Source: Casuarius casuarius
Lineage: Eukaryota; Chordata; Aves; Casuariiformes; Casuariidae
Direction of reading: 5' to 3'
Assembly: GCA_003342895.1 (NCBI GenBank)
Contig: PTFA01000042.1
Location: 2,083,471 to 2,147,470, forward strand
Length of the DNA stretch: 64,000 nt
Both the position numbers and the translations under genes were made by a program. The notes beneath the pieces were generated by a model. That model had not been told where the DNA came from. It did not search any database and saw only the letters and a program-made list of their open reading frames with translations. Below are positions 1 through 11,796 of this stretch, piece by piece (position 1 is the stretch's first letter; every line of letters starts with the position of its first letter).

Positions 1-551
1 TTTTTTTTTTTTTTTGCTTTGGTCTCTTTTGCTCCCTAGCACTAGTGTTTGAGTTGAGCATCCCTCATCCTTTCCTTGCATGTGGCTTCTGTTTGCAGTT
101 GTGGACTCTGTCTGTTGTGCTAGTCTTCTCCTTACCCAGATAGCCTCTATATGGTTATGGGACTCCCTGTAGGAAAGCATGACCCCTTTGTCTTACCTGA
201 TGCTCCTATGTCCCTTTGATTCTCTGCAGATTTCCTCAAAGATCCTTCAGCTTTCCTTTTGATGTCTTAAAATGCAGTACCCAAAATCTTGGAGGTGGGA
301 GGAGGTGGAAGGAGGGAAACGTCTGTTTTCAAACTTCATCTCCCATTGTCCATGTATATTTTTCACAAAAGAGCATGACTTTATTCTGAAGTCAAAGCTG
401 AACAGCTGTTCTCTATCATGTTTTTGTGGGTATTGTATCATCAGGTATTTGATTATACTAAAAGTATCAATTCAGCTTTGTAAATTGTCCATGGACAGAG
501 TCCTCAATCAGCACAGACCCTAGTCAGTAGCTTGCAGGAAAATTTTAACCG

Positions 552-581
552 CCCCCCCCCCCAAACTAACCAACCAACCAA
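552..581. repeat. poly-C run followed by CCAA repeats
   Basis: Eleven C in a row at 552-562 are followed by CAAC/CCAA units to about 581. This is a simple low-complexity sequence in the intron. Confidence 0.9.
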
Positions 582-3500
582 AAATCTCCCGGAAAAAAAC
601 ACTTCTCGGCTTTTTTGTGGTACCAGTCTACTCTCCAAAGAGTAACTACAGGGAGAGAGTTGGATCGTGTAACTTTTTGTGTGAATGCATGGAGGAGATG
701 GTTTGGGAAAAGAAAGGTATATGGCAGTAACATAAAATATCTGTAACTTACAGTGAAAATAATGGATTTTACCCATGTATGTAGCTTTCTTCAGTATGCT
801 ACTGACAAATAATAGGATGAGCTTGGAGAGTTTGATGGCAGACTTGTTGCCCATAACATACAGATGTGTATGAAAACACATTGCCTGCCCTCATTAGCCT
901 AAGTCAAAGTCTACAGTTGTTGTGAAGGTAGATGCACAAAGGAAGACATAGTTGTTCATGCTCCAGACTTTACTATTCACAGCAGTGGGTGAATTGCTAC
1001 TTATTTCTAACCTCTTCTCAGGAGAGTTGGCTTTCAGCAGGGGAATCATGGCAGAGCAGGACCTTCAGTGGGAAACGGTAGTGACCCTGCAGTTAATCTG
1101 CAAGAGGTTTTGCTTGCTGGGGAAGGGAGAAGTCTTTGGGGAGGCTTCCTCTNGCTTCCCTCCTGGTGCTGCTGAAAGTCCCTGGAGAGCTGGGGAAGAA
1201 AGGGGGAGGGGAGGGGAAGGAAGAGCTGGAAAAGGCTTTCTATTGCTCTGATGCTGTTGTGCAGGCTGACCACAGGGCGGCAATATGAGACACCCCCAAA
1301 AGAAAATTAGCAGCCTGGGGCACATGGGACAGACAAGGTGTAGGTATTCCCATGCTGTTCTTGTTGCTGCTTGACTCTTGTGAGCTGGGACACCCGTCTT
1401 TGACAGAACAGCTTTGCAACTGAAACGAATGGGTGGCTCAAAAATACTTTCTATGAGACTTTTGCTAAAAAATGAGAAAGCATCCCGATATTTTGATACC
1501 AGTGTGCTCTTCTCTCCCCACGTCACCTGTAAAAAAGGACAAATACATAGTATGAACCATAATGTAACACTTAATTACCTCATTTCAGCAAATACCTGGA
1601 CTAGGGCATCCCACCCCTGCCTTTGTAATACTACAGTGAATCTTGGTCTCAGTTTGACTTGCATGTTCACACAGCGTACCTTGTATTCAGCATCTGTTTG
1701 TTTGCTTCTGAGCAGGTTGCCATGTTTCAAAAATTCCCTACCTGCTGTGTAGATCACTCGGTTATTTTAGGAGAGCCAAAGCAAAGGGCAGCAGTGTTGC
1801 TTGACATCTTGACTGTTATACTTAATTGCTGTGTAGGCAGCTGCAGCAATTGGGCTTTTGATATCTTTGTTGGTAGGAAGGGGGGGTGAATAAAGAGGGC
1901 AGTAAGCAGACAGATATTGTTTTTATTTTCATTCCTTTCTAGTTGACCTACCTATTCTGTGTGTCCTCCTTCCTTGGCTTTTTCAGTAGGTTGAAATATG
2001 CTGCTCTTCACCTAGTATCACAAAAGGGGAAGGTAGTAGGAGTGGTACTTTTATATTGGAGGTGGTGGTGGAAAGAAGGCCAAAGAGTTGCAACTAAAAG
2101 ATGAGATCAGAACACGATGAGATCTGTAGTAGACTTTCTTGTAGGAGTCGGCTTTTTGTTTTCTGCTTTAAGCTTTTCATTAAGAATAATTGTATTTTGA
2201 AGCACGTGATACAGATAACATTTGAGAATAATACCTTCTTGGCTGAAGTTTGTCATATTTTATCTTGAGATCTGAGAACAGCCTCTCCTCTAAATTTCTG
2301 CCAAGTGTGGGATATGTTCCTGGTTTGGGTATGGGTAAGGTAGAGGATTATTCTCTTCTACAAAAAAGGTCTAAATCTTCTTATAGGAAATAGTTATTAG
2401 TTAGACGAGTTTGGCAAAGTTGACTGTCTTATTCTTGCTGTCAACTTAGTACTCATTTTGTACAAAAGTCTCTTGGTTTAGACAGGCTTTTTTAGTATAT
2501 TAAGCAATGTGCTTGATCAAATGTGTGTAATGGGATGCACTAGTTAACTCTGCAACTCTTGTTCCCCAAGCTTTAGAGCCGCAAGCCTGGGCACTGAGGG
2601 ACTCTCACAAAAGCAGGACTGTGGGCAGGCCCTTGCATCCATGCTGGATGACTTCAGTGGGATTGGGCTAGCAACTCTTCAGTGGGCAGAAATGCGACTT
2701 AACCTTTAAGATAAGACTTCTCCCCTTTGCCCCGTTATCTATTTAGCAATGTGCTTTTCTTTTTGGCTGTGTGTCTTTCCTCATTTGTCTACTGTGTGTT
2801 TGTGTATATATACTGACACATTGTGTATATGATCAGGGAGATGCTTGTTTACTTCAGCATGAGAGTATATTCTATCATTTAACTTTTGAAATGGAAGGAA
2901 GGAGAACCTATTGTATAGACCAAAGTACTTCATTGCTCTCCTCTGTTGTAAGAGTCTGTCAAGAGTCACTGACTGTAAGATGTCCTTCATCACTTAAAAT
3001 AATCCTTTAAGTTAACCTAAGTATGAATGTGTGTGTATGCTTGCTTTCTTCTAATACATAATACATACCAGATTTTGTAACTATGGAAGTTCTTGCTTTC
3101 TTACATATTCTTTCAGGAGCTGATTTCTCCAGTTCCCTTGTTTGAGAGCTGTAATGCTGGCAACTTCCATTGAAAATTTACTTCTGTGGTTGTTGATATT
3201 GACCGAGTCACTTGCCTTGCTTTTTGTCAGACTCGGCCAGTGCAGGCTGCTAATATTTTGAGCCGCAGCTGCTCAGACTTCCTCCACTACAAATCTGTGG
3301 CAATGTAAGAGCTACTTATGTGGAAGCAGTTGTCTGATAACAGTTGCTTGTACCTGCCTCTGCAGTGCCTAGCTGCGGCGGTGGGGGACGCCCCCAGACA
3401 CCAGGTTGTTGTCTTCAAAGCTTCCTGCCCGGTGGAACCAACAGGAAGATATCTGGGGTGTGATCATTCTGTAGAAGAGCCAGTAAGAAACTGAAAGGGG

Positions 3501-4671
3501 GGAAAAATCAAACAGAAAGCAGATGGACAAAATATTTTAAGTTACATAGAAAGGGAATGGGAAAGATGGGAAGTGAAAACAAAAAGCGAGACAAGAATTG
3601 GTGCAAGTTAAGGACCTGTACTGTGGGAAGACTAGTTCAAATATGGATACAGGAAATGAGGTACTACAGAAACACAGCCCCTTGATGGGTAAGAGGGAGG
3701 ACAATGAGCATGGGACAGCAGATGCTATAGGAGAAAGGTTGTGACCCCAAGAAACATGAATTTGAGTCACTACACAAGACCTACTGTTTCTCAACATCGT
3801 TTTTAATCCTGGGTTGTCAGCTTGCGAGCCAGTCTTTGTGCTTCAGCTATGCAAACATTTAAGGAAGAATAATTAAAAACAAAGGTACATACAGAGCATA
3901 GATGGATGAGGACAATGTGTTCAGTGGAGTAAGTGTGTTTGAAACTGTAACAAAAATGCATTTTTGGTAGCTTTTAATGTAGTTAGCTGCAAAGTTTGGT
4001 TAGAGTAGCAGTAGATGTTTTATAACCAAGGTGGTAATTTTATTTAAGTGTCATTTTGGTTTCTTAAAATCCCCAAGAAGCATCTGAAGTATTGAAAGAG
4101 CACCTACCAGACTAAGAAGTTTGGAGGGCGTCAGACTTAAATTCTAGGTTATATGTCCCCGAAACTTCTGTCTCGACGATCAGTAGAACCTGTGATGCTT
4201 TACATTCTTGGAAGGATTGTGAGCTGCCACAAAAGCGATGGGAACTTCAAGTCCTGAATAAACTTAATGAGTGTGAGAGTGTGTGTATGTGTGTTTTATT
4301 CCCCCTAGAAATTCTAGGAAGGATTTTCTCCTCTGTTATTCTTCCCAGTTACCTACTGCATGGGAGCTGACGCTTCCACTGCTCCTTTCTTCATCTTCAA
4401 AGAGCTTTCGAAGTCTCTACTCTGCTAGCCAAAATACTCTTCAAACGGGGTGGACCAACACATTTCTCTTTGCCAGGCTAGGAGTATGCCAGTTGCATCA
4501 GCTACTGGTAAGTGGTGATAACCACCAATTAGATCATAGGTTCATATCTTGTAGCTAGCATTTCTAAGGAATTGCACTTTCCTTTACTTGTGCTGAAACA
4601 TAGTTACTTAACCTGAAGTACCTTAAGCTGAAACATAGATACTTCTGCTTGTTACTCCAACTTAAGTAGTG

Positions 4672-4686
4672 TTTTTTTTTTTTTTT
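4672..4686. repeat. poly-T run
   Basis: Fifteen T in a row. No retroposon body is recognised next to it, so it is treated as a simple homopolymer. Confidence 0.9.
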
Positions 4687-4916
4687 AAAGTGTCAGCTTT
4701 AACTGTCAGAACTTGAGACTCTCTTGAAAGCTCGCTTACTTTAGTGCTATGCATATTTCCCAAATCCATGTTTAAAGCATCAAAGAATTACATACGAGTT
4801 TGACTCTCACTGCACTTCAGGGGAAAAAATAAGTACAGGGATGTGCTCCTACTGTATAACTAGCTTCTAGCATTTACACTAGTAATGGAATGTTAAAGCA
4901 TATATGCTTACTGTAT

Positions 4917-4943
4917 AAAAAAACAAACAAACAAACAAAAAAA
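4917..4943. repeat. (AAAC)n simple repeat
   Basis: Four or five AAAC units between A runs. Simple repeat in the intron. Confidence 0.9.
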
Positions 4944-7900
4944 CCCACCCTTAACACTAGGGATAGGAATAGTTGGTAAAACATCTGCACCTAACTTATA
5001 TATTCAGGGCTTATCTGTGGCCATGCCAAAGCCTAGTGGATGTTGGAAAGCACCTACAGAGCTTGTGGCATTTGGTTTCTGCAGAAGGAAGAATGAGTGT
5101 GTGAACTTCCTGGTACCAGGAGGACCCTCTGAAGGAGACTGCTAGATTCCTCCTATAAGAGGTTACTCTTCATGTCCCCTAAGAATGCAGTCTGCTTTGG
5201 TAGAGATGTTGCTATGTGTTCTGCTGCTGGTGATAACATCCGTCCTCTGCACCCAGGAAACTTGGTTATGTGGTTCCAAATCCTCTAGGGGAATAAAGTA
5301 TTGCATGTTTGTGCTTCCTTTACCCATTCTCTTGCTGTTGCGCTTAGTCACTAAGCATTTCATTAAGCTAACTTATCCACAGGTAAATACTGCTTGCCAG
5401 TGGAAGTGAAAATGTTTGATGTGGTCTCTGAGAAGGAGTTTGAGTGTCCAGGCTCAATGTTTATCTGCAGGTGCCAGCATGTAAGATGTCAGCTGACATC
5501 TTTCCAAACCTTTTGCTATCAACTGGAGGAGACAGCCTCTTCCTCCCCCCCTCCCTGCCACTAAAATGCCTTGCTCACTTTTCCTGTATGCCCTACTGTG
5601 CTTTTTATTTAATTACCATAAACCATGTAACTTCTGTGTACCCCTGTCTCCTTCCTCTTTTACTTCCAGTTGCTGCATAGAAGTAAAAACTCTATCTGCA
5701 AATTTGCAAAGATTGTCTATCTGTCTATTTGCAAAGAAAAGCATGGTTTTCATGCTGAGGGAGGAGTTGCTTATAGTGTTTCTGGGCAGCTGAGCCTCTG
5801 GTCATCATCTACTTGAGTTACGATGAAGACCTGTTTGCCAGAGAAGAGTGGCTCGGTTCCTCAGTGGTGCTGAGCAGTGGTACTTTCTGCTCTCTTCAAG
5901 AATTCAGATGGTATTTGTCACCCCTGTAGACATAAGCCAGTTCTTTGGCTTGGCAAGGGGAAAAGAAGGACTGATTTACACGTTTTCTTTAAGCTAGTAA
6001 TCAGTTTAACTTACAAAGGAATAGTCCATCGGCTCAAATTTAAGACCTGATTAACTGACTAGAGTATGCCTAGGTAGGCATGAAGCACAGGGGCTTTTTT
6101 TCTGGTATCTTTTCATTTTAACAAGTAATAAGGACCTTTTCTACCTCCTTTCTTCTGTCTCTGTCTCCCTCCCCCTGTATGTTTGAGGTTTTAGGAAGAA
6201 CAGTGGAAGCAAATAATCTGCTACTGCTGACAGTGCTGGAGACTCACAGGGAAAGAAGCCAACTGAATGTGAAAGCCAGAGGCAGTGGCATGAAGTGGCT
6301 TGCTGAGGCACTGCTAGCAATGTAGTCTTCAGAAAATGGGCCATCTTCCTCTTGCTTTGTGATTCTTCAGCAGCTTCTGTTCAGTTTAGAGTACTGTATG
6401 AGCACTACAATAAAACTGCATTTTCTTTCTTCTGCTGATTTTCTGAAATAAAATGTGTAACTTGGCCCCTGCCTTAGATAGATATATACATTTGAGGTGA
6501 GAGGAAGAAATGTAAATGAAAACTAATTTGAAGTAACTGCACTAACACTGTTAGTCAAACCACCCTTCCTGCTGAACTGCGTACTGTGAGGTTACTTATT
6601 TCTCTAGAGCCTTTCTGCTCAGTCCTTTAGGAAAAGAACAGAAGGATGTATTATGGAGCAAGCTGTTTATTCTGGTGATGCTGTAAAATGAAGAACAGTG
6701 TTGAAGAGATTCCTGGAACTCCAGACCAAAAAGCGTGTTACATGCTCATAATAACATTTGACCAGCTCACTAACTTGAACCTTGCAATGTGCATCAATAA
6801 TAAGGCTTTTAGGGTAATGATGATTTAGAGTGCCTCTGTGGTTCCTCTGTTCTCCAGGCCTAGCGGAAGTGTTAAAGCAGCGCCACTTCGGGGCAGCAGA
6901 GCATGTGTGGATAACTGTGCTGTTCTCTGGCAAGCAGTTAGTTAAGTCACTGCTGATTCAGGTAGCTCCTAAATGTGGTACTCTTCTGCTCCAGCCTGTC
7001 CAGACCTTGCTCATTTATTGTATGCTACAGCTGAACTTCTGCCTCTGAGCTTTCCTGTTTCGTGCTATGTATACCTTGTTTGCCTTGGGTAAGAGTCCAT
7101 CCCAGCCCATTTGCCCCAGTTCCTCGCTTACAGGAGCAAATCCTGAAGCCGTTGCTGGATGTTTAGGGTTCTGCTGAGCAGCCCGCAAGGGGAGGCCCCT
7201 GCTTTCACAAGGTCATGTGCTACACAGGGATAAGTTGATACATATCAGTATTCCATGAAGACCATTTCTGTGCTCATGTTTCTTTTGTATACCAGCATGC
7301 TGCAGTCAGTGAAACGCAGCTTATTCTTTTTTTCTCAGAGGCAGGGTACCTCAAATAACCTTGTGTTTACTGTGGAGCAAGGCATATACATGTGGTTACT
7401 GTGGAGCAGTAGACAGGCAGGAACTCACTTGTGTGTCTGCAGGAAGTAGCCTACAGTGTGAGCAGGCCAGACAACATACTTGTGGGATCGAATTCTGTAC
7501 AGGCCTGCCTGAGGTACTGGATCTGGTACTGCTCTATTTTCTGGGAGACAGAATGTTAATATCTTCCATATAGAAGATACTGAACTGGGCAGTCTGACTC
7601 CATTTCTCTCATGTAGGTGATTTGTTCAATAGGTAGTGCTATTTGTATGAATTAACATACCCCTGTATGAAGAAGGTGGGAGTGGAGGGGAGAAATCTTG
7701 TTTCCAAGAAAGGACCTCAGAACTACTCAGTAGCCTATGAAGAAAGTGAAGCATGTACTCAACTCGTTGGCAGTGAGTGCTACCATGTGTGATAGATGTG
7801 GCTACCTGCATCAGCATATTGACCCTTGAAAGTATTGCTGATTGGGGCTGGTCTTCTACTCTCAATGAGCTGTTGACGTTTCTTTACAACTCTGAATGGT

Positions 7901-9784
7901 AAGAGAAAAGGGAGGTAAGCTGGGAAACTTCCCATTTGCAAGAAAGAGAACTAGGCTAAGTAGAATCCAAATTTTAAGCAGCATCCTAAGTGTTTGGAGG
8001 CTGGAGGAGTTTGGTTCTGGCATATTTAGAGGTTCATCTTATTAGAAAAGGGCTGTGGAGAAAGTTTCCCTTTAAAACAATCATACAAATTCCTCCTAAA
8101 AATCCCACCCTAAATCTGCTTCACATTATCTAATCTCTCTTCAGGGAATTCCTTGAGACTTTTTTTTTTCCTTAAAGGACAAGCTGTCTGTTGGAGAGAC
8201 ATATGCATTGTTTCACCAGAGTTGTAGCCTTCTATCTTCAGACAAGAGGGAAAAATATTGTCTTGTGTCTTTGATATGATCCAGCCAGAAAACAGCTTTA
8301 GGGAAAAAATTCACAGTCCTTGGCAGCAGTGCTGTCTTTCTGCCTTTTTTCTGTCAGTGCCACAATGTACACTGTTCTAATAACTTGAGATTAAACTCGC
8401 ATGGGGCGTCTCAAAAGTCCTTCTTAAGACTTGAGGTCATAACTTGCTGAAAGTTCAGAGGGACGAGTCTCATTTTAGTAATGAAGAAAGTTCTAGGATT
8501 GTTTTAGAATTAGGTCTAATAAGAAACTGGTACAAGAGGCCACTTCAGTACAGTAATTTAGAGACAGCGCAGCAAATTTATAGCGGCTACTGAAAACTTT
8601 CCACCTTCCTGCTTAAGCGAGCTGAACCCTGCAGATTTCAGATGTTGATTACAAAGGTGATGGTTCAGGACTCTATACAACTGCATATTTAAAATGGCTT
8701 GGCTGTACCTTCCGGTGGAAAATACTCAAGTTCTTCATGTATTGTTTATTTTAGTTAAAACGAACCCCTAGTTGTTTGGCAAAGTGAATGCACAATTTAT
8801 TCATGGGCAGCCGCATCTTCTACTTGCATGCTTTTCAGAGAGATTGAGTGTGCTTGTAATATTCATACTATGCGCTGGGAACCTCTTGTATCAAATAGTG
8901 TCATCAAATACCGTTTTGATTTATCTAGGTTATTTTGTAGTATAGTTTTGCAAGGTCATTGATTAACTTGGAGGGAAAAGATTTGGAGGTGAACTTAAGT
9001 TCAAGTCTAGAATATTTTAGTAACAGAGCAGGACAATAGGAGAGGGAGAATACAGATATTTTTATAATTTTTCAGCTTGCCTGTTATTCTCATTTTCTGT
9101 ATAGAAGTTTTTTTCTTTTCTCCTGTGTCTCAGTAAAATCTCTTCCTCCACTTCCCTTAAAATATTTATGTTTTTGGTGTAAGCATTAGAACGTAGTTGC
9201 ATTTCAAATCTTAGTGGAATGTAGTAAAAGAAGCAATGCTATTAAAGCATTATACCAAAGCAGTTACAAGTAAGAAAAGTGCATTACTTGTAACTGATGG
9301 CGTCACACAATCTGAAGTGTTTATAATTTTGCGTTGGATTAAGCTAAACCATGGAATAGACCATTTAACTTCTGCTGCCTTTTGTGGGTGGGGATAAATG
9401 TGAATTCTTTTATGGAAGAATTTAAAATACATCTGTGGCTTGAGGCTTATGAGCATGATAAATTTAGCACACTACTGTAATCAGTCCGTTTTGTGCCATG
9501 TCTCCGTAGCCTGTCATTATTGGCTATAACTCCAGCAGAATGAATATCTATATTCTCATGTGGGTTTGTGGTGATGGTGGGGAACCCTTATTATCTTTTT
9601 GTGATTCTGAACTACTCTTGAAAAACAGCCAGCTTGTACAAATAACATGATGGTGCATTTCTCCTTAAGGCTGAAGTTGTGGTTTGCTGTAAGCTTTTTT
9701 AAAAATGTATCTGTCCTAATGAGAAACACGCGTTCTCACAGCCGCACCTTTGCTACCTTCAGTAAGGCATGAAGTAAGGCAAGG

Positions 9785-9801
9785 AGTGTGTGTGTGTGTG
9801 C
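9785..9801. repeat. short (TG)n microsatellite
   Basis: About eight TG units in the intron upstream of the SLC5A3 coding exon. Confidence 0.85.
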
Positions 9802-11494
9802 ATTTTCAGCCTTAGCTACAGTTTATTATGGGCCATCTGAGAATCTGTAGTATTTTTATTTACTTTTTTTTTTTGTTAAACAAAATAAACTTTCTATAGG
9901 ATGCTAAACAGGAGAACACCAAATACATTAGTATTGCCCATAAGTGGCTGTATTGCCCGTAGATGAATTAATAGGGAAATGTGTGCTCCAGCACAGTGCT
10001 GGCGTGCTTCCGCAAGTGGGATGGAAGGGGAATGTCTAAAACTGATGCTGGTAGGACTTCTAATAGACCTGATGGGCAGAACAAGGTTTCCGTGATTTTT
10101 GTGCTTACATTACTTTTGCCAGCAGGTGGGGAAAGGGGAATGGAGTCTAACCCTGTTCCTTACTCCTTTGTAATAATCTTTAACATTCAAGATTAGCATT
10201 CTGATCTGTAGACTATACTTGTTCTTTGCTTTGGACATCTCTTCCCTTGCTGTGCCTATTTGGTGTAGGAAGTAGAGGAATCTTGTGCCCAGCACTTTCT
10301 AAGCTCATGAAATGGTTTTGGGTGGGTGTAAATGCATGATATTTTCCAAGGCAGAAATAACGGGGATAGGACCATTGTGCAGCTCTTCAGTACCCCTGCC
10401 ATTCCCACCTGGTCTGCCAGTGAATCTTCATGATCCCCTTCCCTCCGCTTTGCTCACTTCAATCCTGCTTATTTAAATGAGCACATATGTTTCCTGAAAT
10501 GCTTTGGCAGAACTGGGAAGGACTGGGGGTTCAGGTGGAGAACAGCAGGGTCTGCTTTGCCTCAAAACCTTCTGACGTTCACGTGATCCTCTTCATGCTT
10601 GGGTCTGAACGGGTGATGCTGGGAATAGTGCTTCCCGGCATCCTAGCAACTAACTGCTGCCAAAATCTGTATGGTTCTTCCTGCTTGTGCCCTTACAGTG
10701 CTTCTGAAGAATTGTGAAGCCAAGCAGGTGCAGGTAGAAATACCCTAGAGCCAGATGTCAGGAATAACTTTGTTTTTGTCATTTGGCATGAATGGCTCTT
10801 TTTCTTTGCTCAGATTGTGTGGAATATGTATGAAGAGCTTTCAGAGTAAAATGTAACTGTGTGATAATTTGTAACCCAGACAGATGCAGATTTGTCTATA
10901 ACCTGCAGAATAATCTTGATTCTCCAGCTGGTCATAAACTTGTGTTGTATCTTGACATCATGACTTCATTTTGATTTTTTTAGTCATAGCAGCCAGCTGG
11001 TATCTCAAGTGCATGCGTGCGACATCAGAATCTATCAAGATTTGTGGGGTGCAGTGCTTGAGCAAACCATGAAATGACTAGCCAGGTTAACATTCCTTAG
11101 TGATTTTTTCCTATAGTTGCTTGAATGAGGAAGGCCTTTTTAGTGGCTTGAGAAATAGACTTGAATCCTGCGAGAGCCAAAAGTAAAGAATACTAAAATG
11201 CATTTCTGTTTCTTGCCTTGTTCTGGGGAATTTGGGTCACTTAATACTCTAGAATTGCTGCGTCCCTTAAGATACTTGTATATGACATTAAAGTTGACTT
11301 ATAAAAGGCATTACTTCTTAGCTTTATGAATATTTTATTATGTATATTATGGATTGCATAAATATAGCAGGAAATATAAGGGGAAAAGTCTGTGGTGTTC
11401 AGTCATTGTTTTACTAGACTTCAAATTTTTTCTCATTACTTCATGAAATTCTCCTCTAATTCAATCTTTGTCTTTTGTCTTTGCTGCCTTGCAG

Positions 11495-11796
11495 GGTTGG
11501 TACAGTAGGCCTCACTAAACTTAGCTGCAACTAAGAATTTCTCCTACATCAACTGAGTTAAGGCTGATGCTCTTGTGGAATGTGGATTAAAAGTGCGTGC
11601 TAAGTTCCAAATTTCCATTTGAGAAGCGGAGAAAGTAAATGTACCACAACCACCAGCATCAGGACAGCAAACCAAGGGACAAAGAATTTGATCCGCAGTG
11701 TTGATAAATGTTAACTGGTTCACGTGTTGCTTAAAAGACATTTGCTGGGGGGCGAGAACTGGACATCAGCTGTGCGAAGTCATTTTGTTTACAAAA
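11495..11796 (+). other. SLC5A3: SLC5A3 exon 2, 5' untranslated part (predicted)
   Basis: The sequence just before 11495 is pyrimidine-rich and ends in TTGCAG, a good splice acceptor, so the exon carrying the SLC5A3 coding region probably starts at 11495. In mammals the SLC5A3 coding exon is likewise preceded by a spliced non-coding first exon shared with MRPS6. The 302-base leader contains four upstream ATGs, at 11567, 11580, 11639 and 11708, each closed by a stop before the main start. The 5' boundary is inferred and has no transcript evidence; another acceptor could be used. Confidence 0.55.

Larger units (their letters stand above)
1..11494 (+). other. MRPS6/SLC5A3 intron 1, upstream part
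   Basis: No coding exon is recognised in this stretch. It is read as the 3' part of the first intron shared by MRPS6 and SLC5A3, because MRPS6 exon 2 and the SLC5A3 coding exon both lie downstream on the same strand and the first MRPS6 exon is not found here. I looked for an ATG followed by the conserved amino-terminal MRPS6 residues and a splice donor, and found none. There is no CpG-rich block, so the shared promoter should lie upstream of the window. Open frames here are short and look random. The stretch begins in a run of 15 T and contains a C run near 552 and small A/C-rich and TG repeats. Confidence 0.75.

Noticed and set aside
5496..8603. Two matches to the tonicity element TGGAAANNYNY on the minus strand (5496-5506 and 8593-8603) upstream of SLC5A3
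   Set aside because: About one to two matches are expected by chance in 11 kb on two strands, so these cannot be called regulatory sites from sequence alone.
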